IMG/VR virus record: IMGVR_UViG_3300025117_000201
Location: 1 to 28,585 of that record
DNA length: 28,585 nucleotides
Reading direction: 5' to 3' (one strand)
Source: a virus
In this document: piece by piece, positions 1-6,660 of the stretch
How the letters are laid out: each line of letters starts with the position of its first letter
Position numbering within the stretch: the first letter of the stretch is position 1
Notes under the pieces: model-generated
Seen by the model: only the letters and a program-made list of their open reading frames with translations
Told to the model about the DNA's origin: nothing
The model's database searches: none
Made by a program: the position numbers and the translations under genes

Positions 1-240
1 CATAAATTTCCCTACGACAGCATCCTTCAGAACACGGAGCATGAGATTGTTGCCCGAAACATCATGGTTATTTTGGCAAGAACCGGGAATACTTTTCGGA
101 GTCTTTCGTGGGAAGAATATGAACTGGAAAGAATGAAAGACGGCGGGTTTTCTGGCGTGGAATTTTCATTTTTCGAAAAAGTTGTGGGATATTGCTCAAG
201 CGAATTTGAGGCCAGAGGATTTTGCAGTAATTGGTATTAA
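1..240 (+). CDS. Partial CDS, unknown phage protein (C-terminal part)
   Basis: The open frame enters from the left edge in frame 1 and ends with TAA, giving 79 residues without a start codon. The protein is mixed-charge and rich in Glu, Phe and Arg, with no membrane segment; I recognise no family. The stop codon directly abuts the first copy of the 18-bp ATAAAA-N6-TTTTAT palindrome. Function unknown. Confidence 0.7.
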   Translation, partial: HKFPYDSILQNTEHEIVARNIMVILARTGNTFRSLSWEEYELERMKDGGFSGVEFSFFEKVVGYCSSEFEARGFCSNWY

Positions 241-258
241 ATAAAATATATGGTTTAT
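241..258 (+). repeat. 18-bp intergenic palindrome copy (5 of 6 pairs)
   Basis: ATAAAA and GTTTAT arms around a 6-nt centre, directly after the stop of the preceding gene and followed by GGGAG, the SD of the CDS at 271. Confidence 0.7.
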
Positions 259-270
259 GGGAGATAAAAA

Positions 271-453
271 ATGAGAATTGTTATTACAAACAATCAAGGG
301 CAAGAAAAAGTCATTGGGGATACAAAAAATTTTCCAATCCCAAGAGTTGGTGAAAATATTAGCGTTAGCTCGCTGTCTCCTAAAGTTACGGCCATACTGC
401 ACGATTATCAAACGATGATTGTTCTTATCATTGTTGATGGGCCAATTTTATAG
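271..453 (+). CDS. Hypothetical small protein, 60 aa
   Basis: ATG at 271 is preceded by GGGAGATAAAAA, a clear SD. The 60-residue product has alternating hydrophobic and polar residues and a very hydrophobic C-terminus (DYQTMIVLIIVDG), which suggests a small beta-rich fold more than a membrane helix. No family is recognised. Its TAG stop lies one base before the ATG of the next gene, suggesting translational coupling. Confidence 0.65.
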   Translation: MRIVITNNQGQEKVIGDTKNFPIPRVGENISVSSLSPKVTAILHDYQTMIVLIIVDGPIL

Positions 454-454
454 T

Positions 455-847
455 ATGGCTAAATGCCTTTCTTGTGGCCGCAGATTAACAAGCGAAGAAT
501 CCCTTGCCTGTGGGATCGGTTCTGAGTGTCGTAACAAAGCGCGCAAGGCAGGAACTTTGAGTAAACGAGGTAACAGTTGGAGACGCCGGGTTGAGCGAAC
601 CATCGGGTTTACGCTGGGGGAATTTCAGATAGGTAACACAATCTATAAAACAATTGACCGAGAAAAAACTCTCTGGTCAGACGGTAAGCATGAATACGAC
701 GCTCAAATTCTACACGATTGGCTTTGGAAAGAATCGCAAATTATTGATGAGTGGGATGTAACAGATAAAATGTTTGTCTTATTGCAAAGTGGAAAATCCA
801 TCGAAGAAATTATGAGAATTGCTCTTGACAAAGTCGACGAACTATGA
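455..847 (+). CDS. DUF6011-like zinc-finger protein
   Basis: I take ATG 455 (130 aa), one base after the previous stop, because the upstream in-frame ATG at 419 lies inside the preceding gene and has no SD. The N-terminus carries CLSCGRRLTSEESLACGIGSEC (shown in part: CxxCGRxLT followed by GIGxEC), the pattern of the DUF6011-type treble-clef domain common in phage and plasmid proteins. The rest is a basic linker (KRGNSWRRRVER) and an acidic helical C-terminus. Role unknown; nucleic-acid or protein binding is plausible. The 3' end carries the promoter for the next gene. Confidence 0.75.
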   Translation: MAKCLSCGRRLTSEESLACGIGSECRNKARKAGTLSKRGNSWRRRVERTIGFTLGEFQIGNTIYKTIDREKTLWSDGKHEYDAQILHDWLWKESQIIDEWDVTDKMFVLLQSGKSIEEIMRIALDKVDEL

Positions 848-853
848 TACACT
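825..853 (+). promoter_or_regulatory. Sigma70-type promoter (TTGACA-17-TACACT)
   Basis: TTGACA at 825-830, a 17-bp spacer ending in TGA (extended -10), and TACACT at 848-853. It lies in the last codons of the DUF6011-like gene and fires into the CDS at 867. Confidence 0.75.
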
Positions 854-866
854 AGGAGATAAAATA

Positions 867-1046
867 ATGCCAGACACGGTAACAGACGCGGACGAAAGGA
901 TAACCCCCGAAGAAGTGGACGCGGAGGTAAACGATTTAGACAAGTTATTGTCCTGTAGATGCGCCAGGTGCGGAGAAAAAATATATTTGGATCATTGTGA
1001 GTTTGACGAAAGTTTTAATGCTGTTTGTAAGGATGGTTGTCGATGA
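867..1046 (+). CDS. Small acidic zinc-ribbon protein, 59 aa
   Basis: ATG 867 follows ACTAGGAGATAAAATA, a strong SD, and a promoter ends 13 bp upstream; the longer frame from 819 overlaps the promoter and lacks an SD. The N-terminal half is acidic (PEEVDAEVNDLD). The C-terminal half has CRCARCGEK and later C and DGC residues, enough for one zinc site. The stop overlaps the next ATG (ATGA). Function unknown. Confidence 0.7.
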   Translation: MPDTVTDADERITPEEVDAEVNDLDKLLSCRCARCGEKIYLDHCEFDESFNAVCKDGCR

Positions 1047-1273
1047 CCAATGAAAACATCATTTTATTTGCCAAAGACTTTCTCAGAAGTGAACCGACTG
1101 TAACTGAATGGTCTTTACAAAGATTTTTACTGGAGCGGGACGAAGTAGGAATTGCCCTGCCGTTGGATGAATTGCGAGCGGGATTAGATGAGGGATATAA
1201 AAACGGGGTTTTTGAAATTGTTGTTGCAACAGATGAAGTTGGGGTTTACCGGCTAGTTGGCGGCACAAAATAG
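1043..1273 (+). CDS. Hypothetical protein, possible small winged-helix
   Basis: ATG 1043 overlaps the previous TGA; an in-frame TTG two codons upstream is less likely. The 76-aa product alternates predicted helices (FAKDFLRS, EWSLQRFLLERDE, LDELRAGLDEGYKNG) and ends in short strands (FEIVVATDEVGVYRLVG). That order fits a compact helix-helix-wing fold, but this is inference only. It ends with TAG, and the same frame stays open for about 200 further codons. Confidence 0.65.
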   Translation: MTNENIILFAKDFLRSEPTVTEWSLQRFLLERDEVGIALPLDELRAGLDEGYKNGVFEIVVATDEVGVYRLVGGTK

Positions 1274-1351
1274 GATACTTATATCGCTCCCGGAAATATT
1301 CACGTTGGATATCATAATCGCTTATGGATTCCATCTTTAGTTTTATCTGGG

Positions 1352-1876
1352 TTGGTTTCACTCTTACTATTTAAGAATAATTTTATCGGACTTGTTCTAT
1401 TCAACCTATTTTTTATTATAAACTATGCTCTTGGGGAAAACTTTATTGGAAACGACCTTGACCTGATTTCCATAAATGGCGAAGATGGAAGAATGCTTGC
1501 CGTTGGAAAGAAAAACTTTTTTCTTGGTCTTATCGGTTTGTTTTTTATGCTTTGGTGGACAATTTATGCTTGGTTGATTTTATTCGTAGGTGGACACCGT
1601 AGCTGGGCATCACATGGCATTCTGATAGGAACTTTGGGGAGGATTCTCTGGTTCAACGTTCCTTTGGTTATTTTGTTGAACGGGATTTATGGCTTTGGCG
1701 TCACGCGTTGGGGATGGACGAGTAATTTTGGCTATGAGCTATTCTTAGATATCTGGATTCTGCCTTACCTGATTTCACAATTTCTGGCGTGGATTATAAC
1801 GGATTTGACACATTTGTTACTTGACAGTTCGTGGGCTAAATTTCGTTTGTACACACCAAATACTACTGAGAAATAG
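1352..1876 (+). CDS. Multi-pass membrane protein, start uncertain
   Basis: The frame from the TAG at 1271 to the TAG at 1874 encodes a very hydrophobic protein. At least four membrane segments are visible: near SLLLFKNNFIGLVLFNLFF, FFLGLIGLFFMLWWTIYAWL, ILWFNVPLVILLNGIYG and ILPYLISQFLAWIITDL, the last followed by a polar tail. No ATG precedes the first helix. TTG at 1352 is the only conventional alternative start, and it has no convincing SD. Initiation at a rare codon, translational coupling, or amber readthrough from the preceding gene are alternatives. Family unknown; cytoplasmic-membrane location inferred. Confidence 0.6.
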   Translation: MVSLLLFKNNFIGLVLFNLFFIINYALGENFIGNDLDLISINGEDGRMLAVGKKNFFLGLIGLFFMLWWTIYAWLILFVGGHRSWASHGILIGTLGRILWFNVPLVILLNGIYGFGVTRWGWTSNFGYELFLDIWILPYLISQFLAWIITDLTHLLLDSSWAKFRLYTPNTTEK

Positions 1877-1895
1877 GAGGAGCGACAAATAGAAG

Positions 1896-2681
1896 ATGGC
1901 TTCTGGAATATATTGCATAGAAAATTTAGACAATAATAAAAAATATATTGGTTTTGCGACAAATCTAGAATCTAGGAAAACAGACCATATTTCAGCATTA
2001 AGAAGTAAAAGGCACGATAACCCGTATCTTCAGAATGTATGGAATAAGCATGGTGAAAAATCTTTCAAATTCTGGGTTATTGAAGAATATCCGAAAAATG
2101 AAGAAATTTTGAAATTAATGGAAATTTATTTTATTGCATATTATAATTCTTATCGTGGTGATGGCGGAGGCTATAATTTAACACGGGGCGGGGATGGAAG
2201 TTTTGGATATAAACACACAGAAGAATCTCTTGAGAAAATATCTAAAAATAGAATTTATAAAAGAGGAAAAGATCATCCTAATTACGGAAAATCTCCCAGC
2301 GAGGAATCAAGAAATAAGGCATCAAAATCAAGTAAGAACAATCCTGTTTTTAAGACGATAAACCTAGGGAAAAAAGCAAGTGAAGAAACAAGAAAAAAAC
2401 AATCCGCGGCTAGACTTGGAAAACCAACAATAAAATCAAGGAAAAATTTTTCATCTCAGTATTATGGAGTATCTTGGTCTGAAAAAAATAAAAGATGGAT
2501 TTGTTACAAAACAGAATGCTATAAGGTTAAGAATCTGGGTTCTTTTATTAACGAAATGGACGCGGCCAGAAGGTGGGATAGATACATAATTGAGAATTCT
2601 CTTGAAGAAGTATTTCCGTTGAATTTTCCAAAGAATTATGTTGGAAACAAGAAGCTTTTTTGTCCGTTTACCAAAAAATAA
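1896..2681 (+). CDS. GIY-YIG homing endonuclease with NUMOD3 and AP2 modules
   Basis: A 261-aa protein. Residues about 3-90 form a GIY-YIG nuclease domain (GIYCIEN, KKYIGFAT, then the conserved ME near MEIYFIAYYNS and GYNLTRGG). Residues about 105-175 contain NUMOD3-type repeats (HTEESLEKISKN, SEESRNKASKSSKN, SEETRKKQSAARLGK), which bind DNA in such enzymes. Residues about 188-240 (YYGVSWSEKNKRW, DAARRWDRYIIEN) form an AP2-like DNA-binding module. Family members are selfish enzymes that cut intron- or gene-less alleles and spread by recombination. It stands free between two membrane-protein genes; an in-frame TAG just upstream of ATG 1896 fixes the start. Codons are AT-richer than its neighbours. 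Confidence 0.88.
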   Translation: MASGIYCIENLDNNKKYIGFATNLESRKTDHISALRSKRHDNPYLQNVWNKHGEKSFKFWVIEEYPKNEEILKLMEIYFIAYYNSYRGDGGGYNLTRGGDGSFGYKHTEESLEKISKNRIYKRGKDHPNYGKSPSEESRNKASKSSKNNPVFKTINLGKKASEETRKKQSAARLGKPTIKSRKNFSSQYYGVSWSEKNKRWICYKTECYKVKNLGSFINEMDAARRWDRYIIENSLEEVFPLNFPKNYVGNKKLFCPFTKK

Positions 2682-2699
2682 ATTAAATGAGGTTAGAAA

Positions 2700-3641
2700 A
2701 TGAATTTTCAAAAGTATAAAGGCATCTTGGAAGATTTTGGGAAAAAGAGGGAAATAGAATTTGAAGTTTTTTTAAAAGATTATTCTGAACGCAATCCTCC
2801 TCCGATAAACAAAAATGTTTATCCGTCTATCAAGTTTTGGTTGGCGTTGTTTTGCGGTATTTCTGCTGTGGGGGCATCTGGCTTGAGAGTTTATGATCGA
2901 TTTTTTCAAGTGGCTCAAACATCTGGGGCCGGATTAACTATATCTACTTTAGAGGCAATGTTTGGTGTCGGGGCAATCAACATTGCAATTGTCGCGATGT
3001 CTTTTGCTGTGGCATACATAAAAAGAAGGATGTCCGATAAATCTCTTATGGCAGGGCTTATTACTGCGGTTGGGATAAGTCTTATTGCCGGACTAGGACA
3101 AAGTTTTGCTGGACTAGGGATGGCTCAAGTTATGGGGGGGTTTGACTGGGTGTTGGCGATTGCTCTCTCTGCTCTTACTGCTCTCGAATATTTAAGCGGA
3201 GATTTAATGGGTGTAGAATGGGTTTTGTTTGAAACAGAAAAGAAAAGTTCAAAAGAGTTATACGAAAAAGAAAAAAAGATTTGGTTAACTCATGCGAGAG
3301 CGAACATCGGGGCTTGGAAGTCTCAACTTGTTGCTTGGGCTAGTGAACAAGGGGTGAATATGGATGATGTAAGCGAACAAAATGAACTTGATGAACGATC
3401 TCCTCAAAGTAGAACGAGAGGTTCAAAAAATACAATTATCCACAACCAGCTTTTTGATGAAATTTATCGCTCTACAAATGAACTTCCTGGAGTGATTCAA
3501 ACCGCCGAACTTTTAGCGACTAGGCTGGTTGAGGCTGGTAAACTTTCAGCCGAAGGAAAAGAGCAGTTCATACACGATAAAAAGGGTTCAATTTCAACAA
3601 GTCGTAAGCGTTGGATGTTAGAAAAAGGTTTAACAAAATAA
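2700..3641 (+). CDS. Four-helix membrane protein with soluble C-terminal domain
   Basis: 313 aa; ATG 2700 follows GAGGTTAGAAA. A short charged N-terminus (1-40) precedes four membrane segments: about 45-68 (FWLALFCGISAVGASG), 80-106 (FGVGAINIAIVAMSFAVAYI), 112-140 (MAGLITAVGISLIAGLGQS) and 148-170 (WVLAIALSALTALEYL). The C-terminal 135 residues are soluble and charged, with basic patches (RSPQSRTRGSK, STSRKRWMLEK) that could contact nucleic acid. No family is recognised. With the CDSs at 1352 and 3747 it forms a cluster of membrane proteins; whether they assemble together is unknown. Confidence 0.75.
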   Translation: MNFQKYKGILEDFGKKREIEFEVFLKDYSERNPPPINKNVYPSIKFWLALFCGISAVGASGLRVYDRFFQVAQTSGAGLTISTLEAMFGVGAINIAIVAMSFAVAYIKRRMSDKSLMAGLITAVGISLIAGLGQSFAGLGMAQVMGGFDWVLAIALSALTALEYLSGDLMGVEWVLFETEKKSSKELYEKEKKIWLTHARANIGAWKSQLVAWASEQGVNMDDVSEQNELDERSPQSRTRGSKNTIIHNQLFDEIYRSTNELPGVIQTAELLATRLVEAGKLSAEGKEQFIHDKKGSISTSRKRWMLEKGLTK

Positions 3642-3658
3642 TAAAAAGTTCATTTTAT
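3641..3658 (+). repeat. 18-bp intergenic palindrome copy (perfect)
   Basis: ATAAAA-agttca-TTTTAT. The left arm shares its first base with the upstream TAA stop. The next start (3747) is 88 bp downstream, the longest such distance to a protein start immediately following a copy in this window. Confidence 0.75.
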
Positions 3659-3698
3659 CGACTGAACTTTGTTGAACTATTGAGAGAAAGGTGAAAAG

Positions 3699-3714
3699 CG
3701 TTCCGCAGGGAACG
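3699..3714 (+). promoter_or_regulatory. Small GC hairpin in leader of CDS 3747
   Basis: CGTTCC-gcag-GGAACG, a perfect 6-bp stem with a 4-nt loop and no T-run. It sits in the 105-nt leader ahead of the SD AAAGGAG of the next gene, so it may be an mRNA structure element rather than a terminator. Confidence 0.4.
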
Positions 3715-3746
3715 AATAATCAAACGGTTCACTTGAAAGGAGAACC

Positions 3747-4562
3747 ATGAATAGACAGTCAGAAGGATTAATTCCAAAAATGAAGTGGAATCAAATAGTT
3801 CTTGTTATAACCATCATTCTTTGTATAGTTGGATTGGGTGTTGTTTCGGTTGTTTCCTTTTTTCAAACAGAAACAGCGTTCCGAGGATTAAATGATTCAT
3901 CCATCGTCGGGCTTGGCCTTTTTATATCGATTGCGTTTGCCTTTGTTTTCCAGTATGGGCAAAACGCCGCCCTCTATATACGAAAAAAGTTTGCTACTGG
4001 AAAAAAGATTTTAACCCTTTTCACTTGGGACATAACCGATAGCACAATCTTGATGATTATCTTCTGGATTTTCGCGGCTGTGGATGCCTTGACAAACATT
4101 GTGTGGTTTTATCGCACAGTAGAAAATAATCCAGACCCCTTTTTGAATGTTGTTGTAAAAATTCTTGGCTATTCGGCCATGTTGCTTGCTGTGTTTGTTG
4201 AGGAAGTATTCGGGGTAGTTATGGATGCCCTTAGCCGCGCCATCAAGGAATTAAAAAGCATATTGGAGTGGGAGAAAAAGAATCATTCCGAAGACAATAA
4301 TGTTGGAATAAAAATAAATACTCACCCTCAAAATTCAATGAAACGTCCAACCCCTTCTTATCCTTCGGTTCGCCAGCCTCAGCGGAACGCTCCCGCCGAT
4401 AGGTTTAATAATTTGACTCGTCCTCAGTTGGCCCAGTCCTTTCGTCCTTCGAGCAATGGAGGAAAAAGCGACGAATCTCCATCTCGGTTTGAAGACGACT
4501 TGACTCGCGAATTTGATGAGTTTCAAACAGAATACTATTCTGAGCAAAGATTGAAGAAATAG
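3747..4562 (+). CDS. Four-helix membrane protein with disordered tail
   Basis: 271 aa; ATG 3747 follows GAAAGGAGAACC, a strong SD. Membrane segments lie at about 16-38 (IVLVITIILCIVGLGVVSVV), 52-72 (IVGLGLFISIAFAFVFQYG), 98-118 (STILMIIFWIFAAVDALTN) and 132-158 (VVVKILGYSAMLLAVFVEEVFG). After residue 175 the tail is rich in Pro, Gln, Ser and Arg (RPTPSYPSVRQPQRN), probably disordered, and ends acidic then basic. The size and four-helix layout resemble the CDS at 2700 without obvious sequence identity. Function unknown. Confidence 0.75.
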   Translation: MNRQSEGLIPKMKWNQIVLVITIILCIVGLGVVSVVSFFQTETAFRGLNDSSIVGLGLFISIAFAFVFQYGQNAALYIRKKFATGKKILTLFTWDITDSTILMIIFWIFAAVDALTNIVWFYRTVENNPDPFLNVVVKILGYSAMLLAVFVEEVFGVVMDALSRAIKELKSILEWEKKNHSEDNNVGIKINTHPQNSMKRPTPSYPSVRQPQRNAPADRFNNLTRPQLAQSFRPSSNGGKSDESPSRFEDDLTREFDEFQTEYYSEQRLKK

Positions 4563-4580
4563 ATAAAAGAACGGTTTTAT
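4563..4580 (+). repeat. 18-bp intergenic palindrome copy (perfect)
   Basis: ATAAAA-gaacgg-TTTTAT directly after the TAG stop of the upstream gene. The right arm plus the next G forms an ATG at 4579 that opens the frame of the following gene. Confidence 0.75.
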
Positions 4581-4617
4581 GTATTCTATAAATAGGAAAA
4601 TTAATAGGAAAATTAAA

Positions 4618-4806
4618 ATGAGAAAATCAAAACCAGAAGAAAAAGTTTTTATTGACGGTTATAACATGAGTTATATTTGTCAGAACTGTGGGAAAACTCT
4701 TATTCTTGCAATAAAAAAAGGCGCTCGCGCAGAAAATGTTTTAACTGGTAGTTGTGAGTATTGTGGATGTAACACAAATTTTAAAGTGGCATATTACCAA
4801 AATTAG
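4618..4806 (+). CDS. Small zinc-ribbon protein
   Basis: From ATG 4618 the product is 62 aa, preceded by AATAGGAAAATTAAA, a good SD. An in-frame ATG at 4579, formed by the palindrome arm, would add 13 basic residues (YSINRKINRKIK) that are encoded by a 12-bp tandem direct repeat. The protein has CQNCGK and CEYCGC about 28 residues apart, a classic four-Cys zinc ribbon. Function unknown; it may bind nucleic acid or protein. It is the last gene before a terminator. Confidence 0.65.
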   Translation: MRKSKPEEKVFIDGYNMSYICQNCGKTLILAIKKGARAENVLTGSCEYCGCNTNFKVAYYQN

Positions 4807-4817
4807 GAATAGATTAC

Positions 4818-4835
4818 ATAAAAGAGCAGATTTAT
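4818..4835 (+). repeat. 18-bp intergenic palindrome copy (5 of 6 pairs)
   Basis: ATAAAA-gagcag-ATTTAT, followed by TAGGAG whose GAG starts the terminator stem. No gene starts directly behind it. Confidence 0.6.
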
Positions 4836-4838
4836 TAG

Positions 4839-4865
4839 GAGAGCAACCTAAAATTGCTCTCTTTT
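4839..4865 (+). terminator. Rho-independent terminator
   Basis: The stem GAGAGCAA/TTGCTCTC (8 bp, 7-nt loop) is followed by TTTT. It ends the first transcription unit of the window and lies 5 bp upstream of the next promoter. Confidence 0.8.
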
Positions 4866-4870
4866 GCCTC

Positions 4871-4899
4871 TTGACAGGATTTGAGATTGGGTGTATACT
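4871..4899 (+). promoter_or_regulatory. Sigma70-type promoter (TTGACA-17-TATACT)
   Basis: TTGACA at 4871-4876, 17-bp spacer, TATACT at 4894-4899, immediately after a terminator and 20 bp before the CDS at 4920. This is a clear transcription-unit boundary. Confidence 0.85.
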
Positions 4900-4919
4900 T
4901 GTTTTTATGGAGATAGAAA

Positions 4920-5147
4920 ATGAAAACAATCTATAAAATTGTAGAGATTTATTCGCACGATGGGTGGCATGATGACTATGACAAGGAAACAGTGGGATAT
5001 TTTCCGCGAGGGTTTTGTCCCTCGGCGTCCGGCGAAAAGGGGTTTGTTTCTGGTGATTTTTCAAATCTTAAAGGAAAACACCTCGCTTATTTCTTTGGAG
5101 TAAAAGTTAAGAAAGTTTTTACTTTCAAAGGATTGTTTATCAAATGA
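4920..5147 (+). CDS. Hypothetical protein, 75 aa
   Basis: First gene behind the promoter at 4871; ATG 4920 follows ATGGAGATAGAAA. The product is 75 aa, aromatic and Lys-rich (KTIYKIVEIYSHDGWHDDYD at the N-terminus), with a beta-rich look and no membrane segment. No family recognised. The stop overlaps the next ATG (ATGA), so the two are probably co-translated. Confidence 0.65.
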   Translation: MKTIYKIVEIYSHDGWHDDYDKETVGYFPRGFCPSASGEKGFVSGDFSNLKGKHLAYFFGVKVKKVFTFKGLFIK

Positions 5148-5326
5148 ATAAACCAACCGATGACCGCCCTCTTGTAGAAAAACTACGCCAATTGGCAAAG
5201 TGGTATAATCTTTCTAATCCTTATGTCCACAGAACTTTGCTAGAAGCGGCGGATGAGATTGAGTCGCTGCAGAAAGAACTATTTGATGTTGAGCAAGATA
5301 TTCGCTCTGTTTTTGGCCCTAAATAA
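5144..5326 (+). CDS. Hypothetical small helical protein, 60 aa
   Basis: ATG 5144 overlaps the upstream TGA. The 60-aa product is helical (PLVEKLRQLAKWYN, LLEAADEIESLQKELFDVEQ). The pattern LLxEAADEIExLQ is frequent in small phage proteins of unknown role, usually next to other accessory genes. Its TAA stop lies in the left arm of the next palindrome copy. Confidence 0.65.
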   Translation: MNKPTDDRPLVEKLRQLAKWYNLSNPYVHRTLLEAADEIESLQKELFDVEQDIRSVFGPK

Positions 5327-5340
5327 AAGTGTAGATTTAT
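5323..5340 (+). repeat. 18-bp intergenic palindrome copy (5 of 6 pairs)
   Basis: ATAAAA-gtgtag-ATTTAT. It contains the upstream TAA stop and is followed by AGGATATTAAA, the SD of the CDS at 5352. Confidence 0.7.
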
Positions 5341-5351
5341 AGGATATTAAA

Positions 5352-5705
5352 ATGAAATACGCAATAAGAATTTATTACGCCGATGGGGACACATTTAAAA
5401 CAGAAGATAAAGAATCTGTTTTGGATGGCTATTGGGAAAACGAAAATATTATTCGGGAGAATTTGACGCGGATAAAAGAGCATTATATCTGGTATATTTC
5501 TAAAGATAACAGGCCGTATCGTGGGAGCATTAAACCAGAAAGACCATCTTGGCACACGAAAGATATTCCCGAACACTCTGTAAAATTGATATTAGACAAT
5601 GGAAATGAATATATTTGTTCTGCTTTTTGGTGTGGATATTTTGCAAGTTTACAAGGTGCAAAAGCAGAAGTTTACACACCTGATGATTTACAATTCGAGT
5701 TATAA
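5352..5705 (+). CDS. Hypothetical protein, 117 aa
   Basis: ATG 5352 has the SD AGGATATTAAA. The product is soluble, rich in Tyr, Trp, Asp and Glu, with alternating strands at both ends (KYAIRIYYADGDTF; SVKLILDNGNEYICSAFWCGYF). No catalytic motif or family is recognised. It sits in a run of small unknown genes separated by palindromes; its TAA lies in the next left arm. Confidence 0.65.
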   Translation: MKYAIRIYYADGDTFKTEDKESVLDGYWENENIIRENLTRIKEHYIWYISKDNRPYRGSIKPERPSWHTKDIPEHSVKLILDNGNEYICSAFWCGYFASLQGAKAEVYTPDDLQFEL

Positions 5706-5719
5706 AATTGTCGATTTAC
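5702..5719 (+). repeat. 18-bp intergenic palindrome copy (degenerate, 4 of 6 pairs)
   Basis: ATAAAA-ttgtcg-ATTTAC; the position and spacing are kept (stop codon inside, GTGAGG SD following) although two pairs are lost. Confidence 0.5.
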
Positions 5720-5730
5720 GTGAGGTAAAA

Positions 5731-6078
5731 ATGGATGTAACAATTGTTATGCCCTTCGGGGCAATGGGGGCAAGTGATGATGACGATATGCTCGACACCA
5801 TTCTTCGTCAGATTGCCATGAAGTATGGAGACGAGGAACACAACTGGGTATCTAAATATGGAACAGATATTGAAAATGACATATTTATGATGCGTCCTTA
5901 TTGTTGGTGTGAGAAAGAAGATTGCGGCTGGTGTGGAGAACAAAATCTGCCTAATTTTTGGTATAAACCAACCGATTTTAAAGTGTGGTGGTATAAATAT
6001 ATCGGAAGAGACCCGGAAACAAATCGCCAAATTGATGAAAGCGAATTGAAAAAGATTCTAGAAGATTGTATAAAATAA
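5731..6078 (+). CDS. Hypothetical Cys/Trp-rich protein, 115 aa
   Basis: ATG 5731 with SD GTGAGGTAAAA; the longer frame from 5599 overlaps the previous gene. The product has an acidic N-terminal stretch (ASDDDDMLD) and a central CWCEKEDCGWCG cluster with four cysteines that could bind metal, followed by aromatic residues (FKVWWYKYIG). I do not recognise the family, though similar small Cys/Trp-rich proteins are common in large phages. Confidence 0.65.
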   Translation: MDVTIVMPFGAMGASDDDDMLDTILRQIAMKYGDEEHNWVSKYGTDIENDIFMMRPYCWCEKEDCGWCGEQNLPNFWYKPTDFKVWWYKYIGRDPETNRQIDESELKKILEDCIK

Positions 6079-6097
6079 AAAATTTATGGAGAAAGAA

Positions 6098-6256
6098 ATG
6101 AGAACAATTTTTAATATTTTGTGTATCTCTTGTTTTATTGTGTTCGGGATAAATCTGTTGATGGCGTTCGTGAATAAAGACATTTCTTTGATCTTGGCTT
6201 GGTTTTGCGCGGACTGTTGGGTATTTATCGCCGGAATAAAAGCTAACACTCAATAA
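6098..6256 (+). CDS. Small two-helix membrane protein, 52 aa
   Basis: ATG 6098 has the SD TGGAGAAAGAA. Two hydrophobic segments (FNILCISCFIVFGINLLMAF and LILAWFCADCWVFIAGI) are separated by the polar turn VNKDIS, so a helical hairpin in the membrane is likely. It is preceded by a shortened palindrome (ATAAAAAATTTAT, 6075-6087), and its TAA stop is in the next full copy. Function unknown. Confidence 0.65.
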   Translation: MRTIFNILCISCFIVFGINLLMAFVNKDISLILAWFCADCWVFIAGIKANTQ

Positions 6257-6270
6257 AAGACTGATTTTAT
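6253..6270 (+). repeat. 18-bp intergenic palindrome copy (perfect)
   Basis: ATAAAA-gactga-TTTTAT joins two genes directly: the left arm contains the upstream TAA, and the right arm plus G forms the ATG at 6269. Confidence 0.8.
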
Positions 6271-6451
6271 GAAAACCGAAATTCGCTTCAACAATGAAGA
6301 ATGTACAGAAATGACCATTTATTTACCGAATGAGAATAGGACTTATTTTCTCTCGGTGAATAGATATGATGAAATTCTGCGCCGGATAAAATTTCCAAGA
6401 ATAGATGAGCTTGAAAATGAAATTGTGTTGTTTTTGGAGAGACAAACGTGA
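6269..6451 (+). CDS. Hypothetical protein, 60 aa
   Basis: The ATG at 6269 is formed by the palindrome right arm, and no separate SD follows the palindrome; only AAAAGA within the left arm and centre could serve. The product is acidic, soluble and short (TEIRFNNEECTEMTIYLPNE). Its TGA overlaps the GTG start of the next gene. Function unknown. Confidence 0.6.
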   Translation: MKTEIRFNNEECTEMTIYLPNENRTYFLSVNRYDEILRRIKFPRIDELENEIVLFLERQT

Positions 6452-6630
6452 ATAAAATTTTTATCGTAACACAAGAGTATAAAACTATTTTAGACGATGG
6501 AACAAGCGATTGGGACATCGATTATCTTTCCGCTTGGACAACCAAGGAATTGGCGGAAACAGAAAAAACAAGATTGGAAAATAATCTCTACAAAAGAGTT
6601 GGCATCATGTCTGTTTCTATTTTTGGATAA
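6448..6630 (+). CDS. Hypothetical protein, 60 aa (GTG start)
   Basis: GTG 6448 overlaps the upstream TGA and has the SD TTGGAGAGACAAAC. The product has alternating strand-like segments (KIFIVTQEYKTILDD) and a helix (TTKELAETEKTRLENNLYKR). No family recognised. The TAA stop abuts the next palindrome. Confidence 0.6.
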   Translation: MNKIFIVTQEYKTILDDGTSDWDIDYLSAWTTKELAETEKTRLENNLYKRVGIMSVSIFG

Positions 6631-6647
6631 TAAAAGCATCTTTTTAT
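6630..6647 (+). repeat. 18-bp intergenic palindrome copy (perfect)
   Basis: ATAAAA-gcatct-TTTTAT between the TAA stop and TAGGAGAATAAAA, the strong SD of the SSB-like gene at 6661. This is the clearest example of the stop / palindrome / SD / start arrangement. Confidence 0.8.
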
Positions 6648-6660
6648 TAGGAGAATAAAA

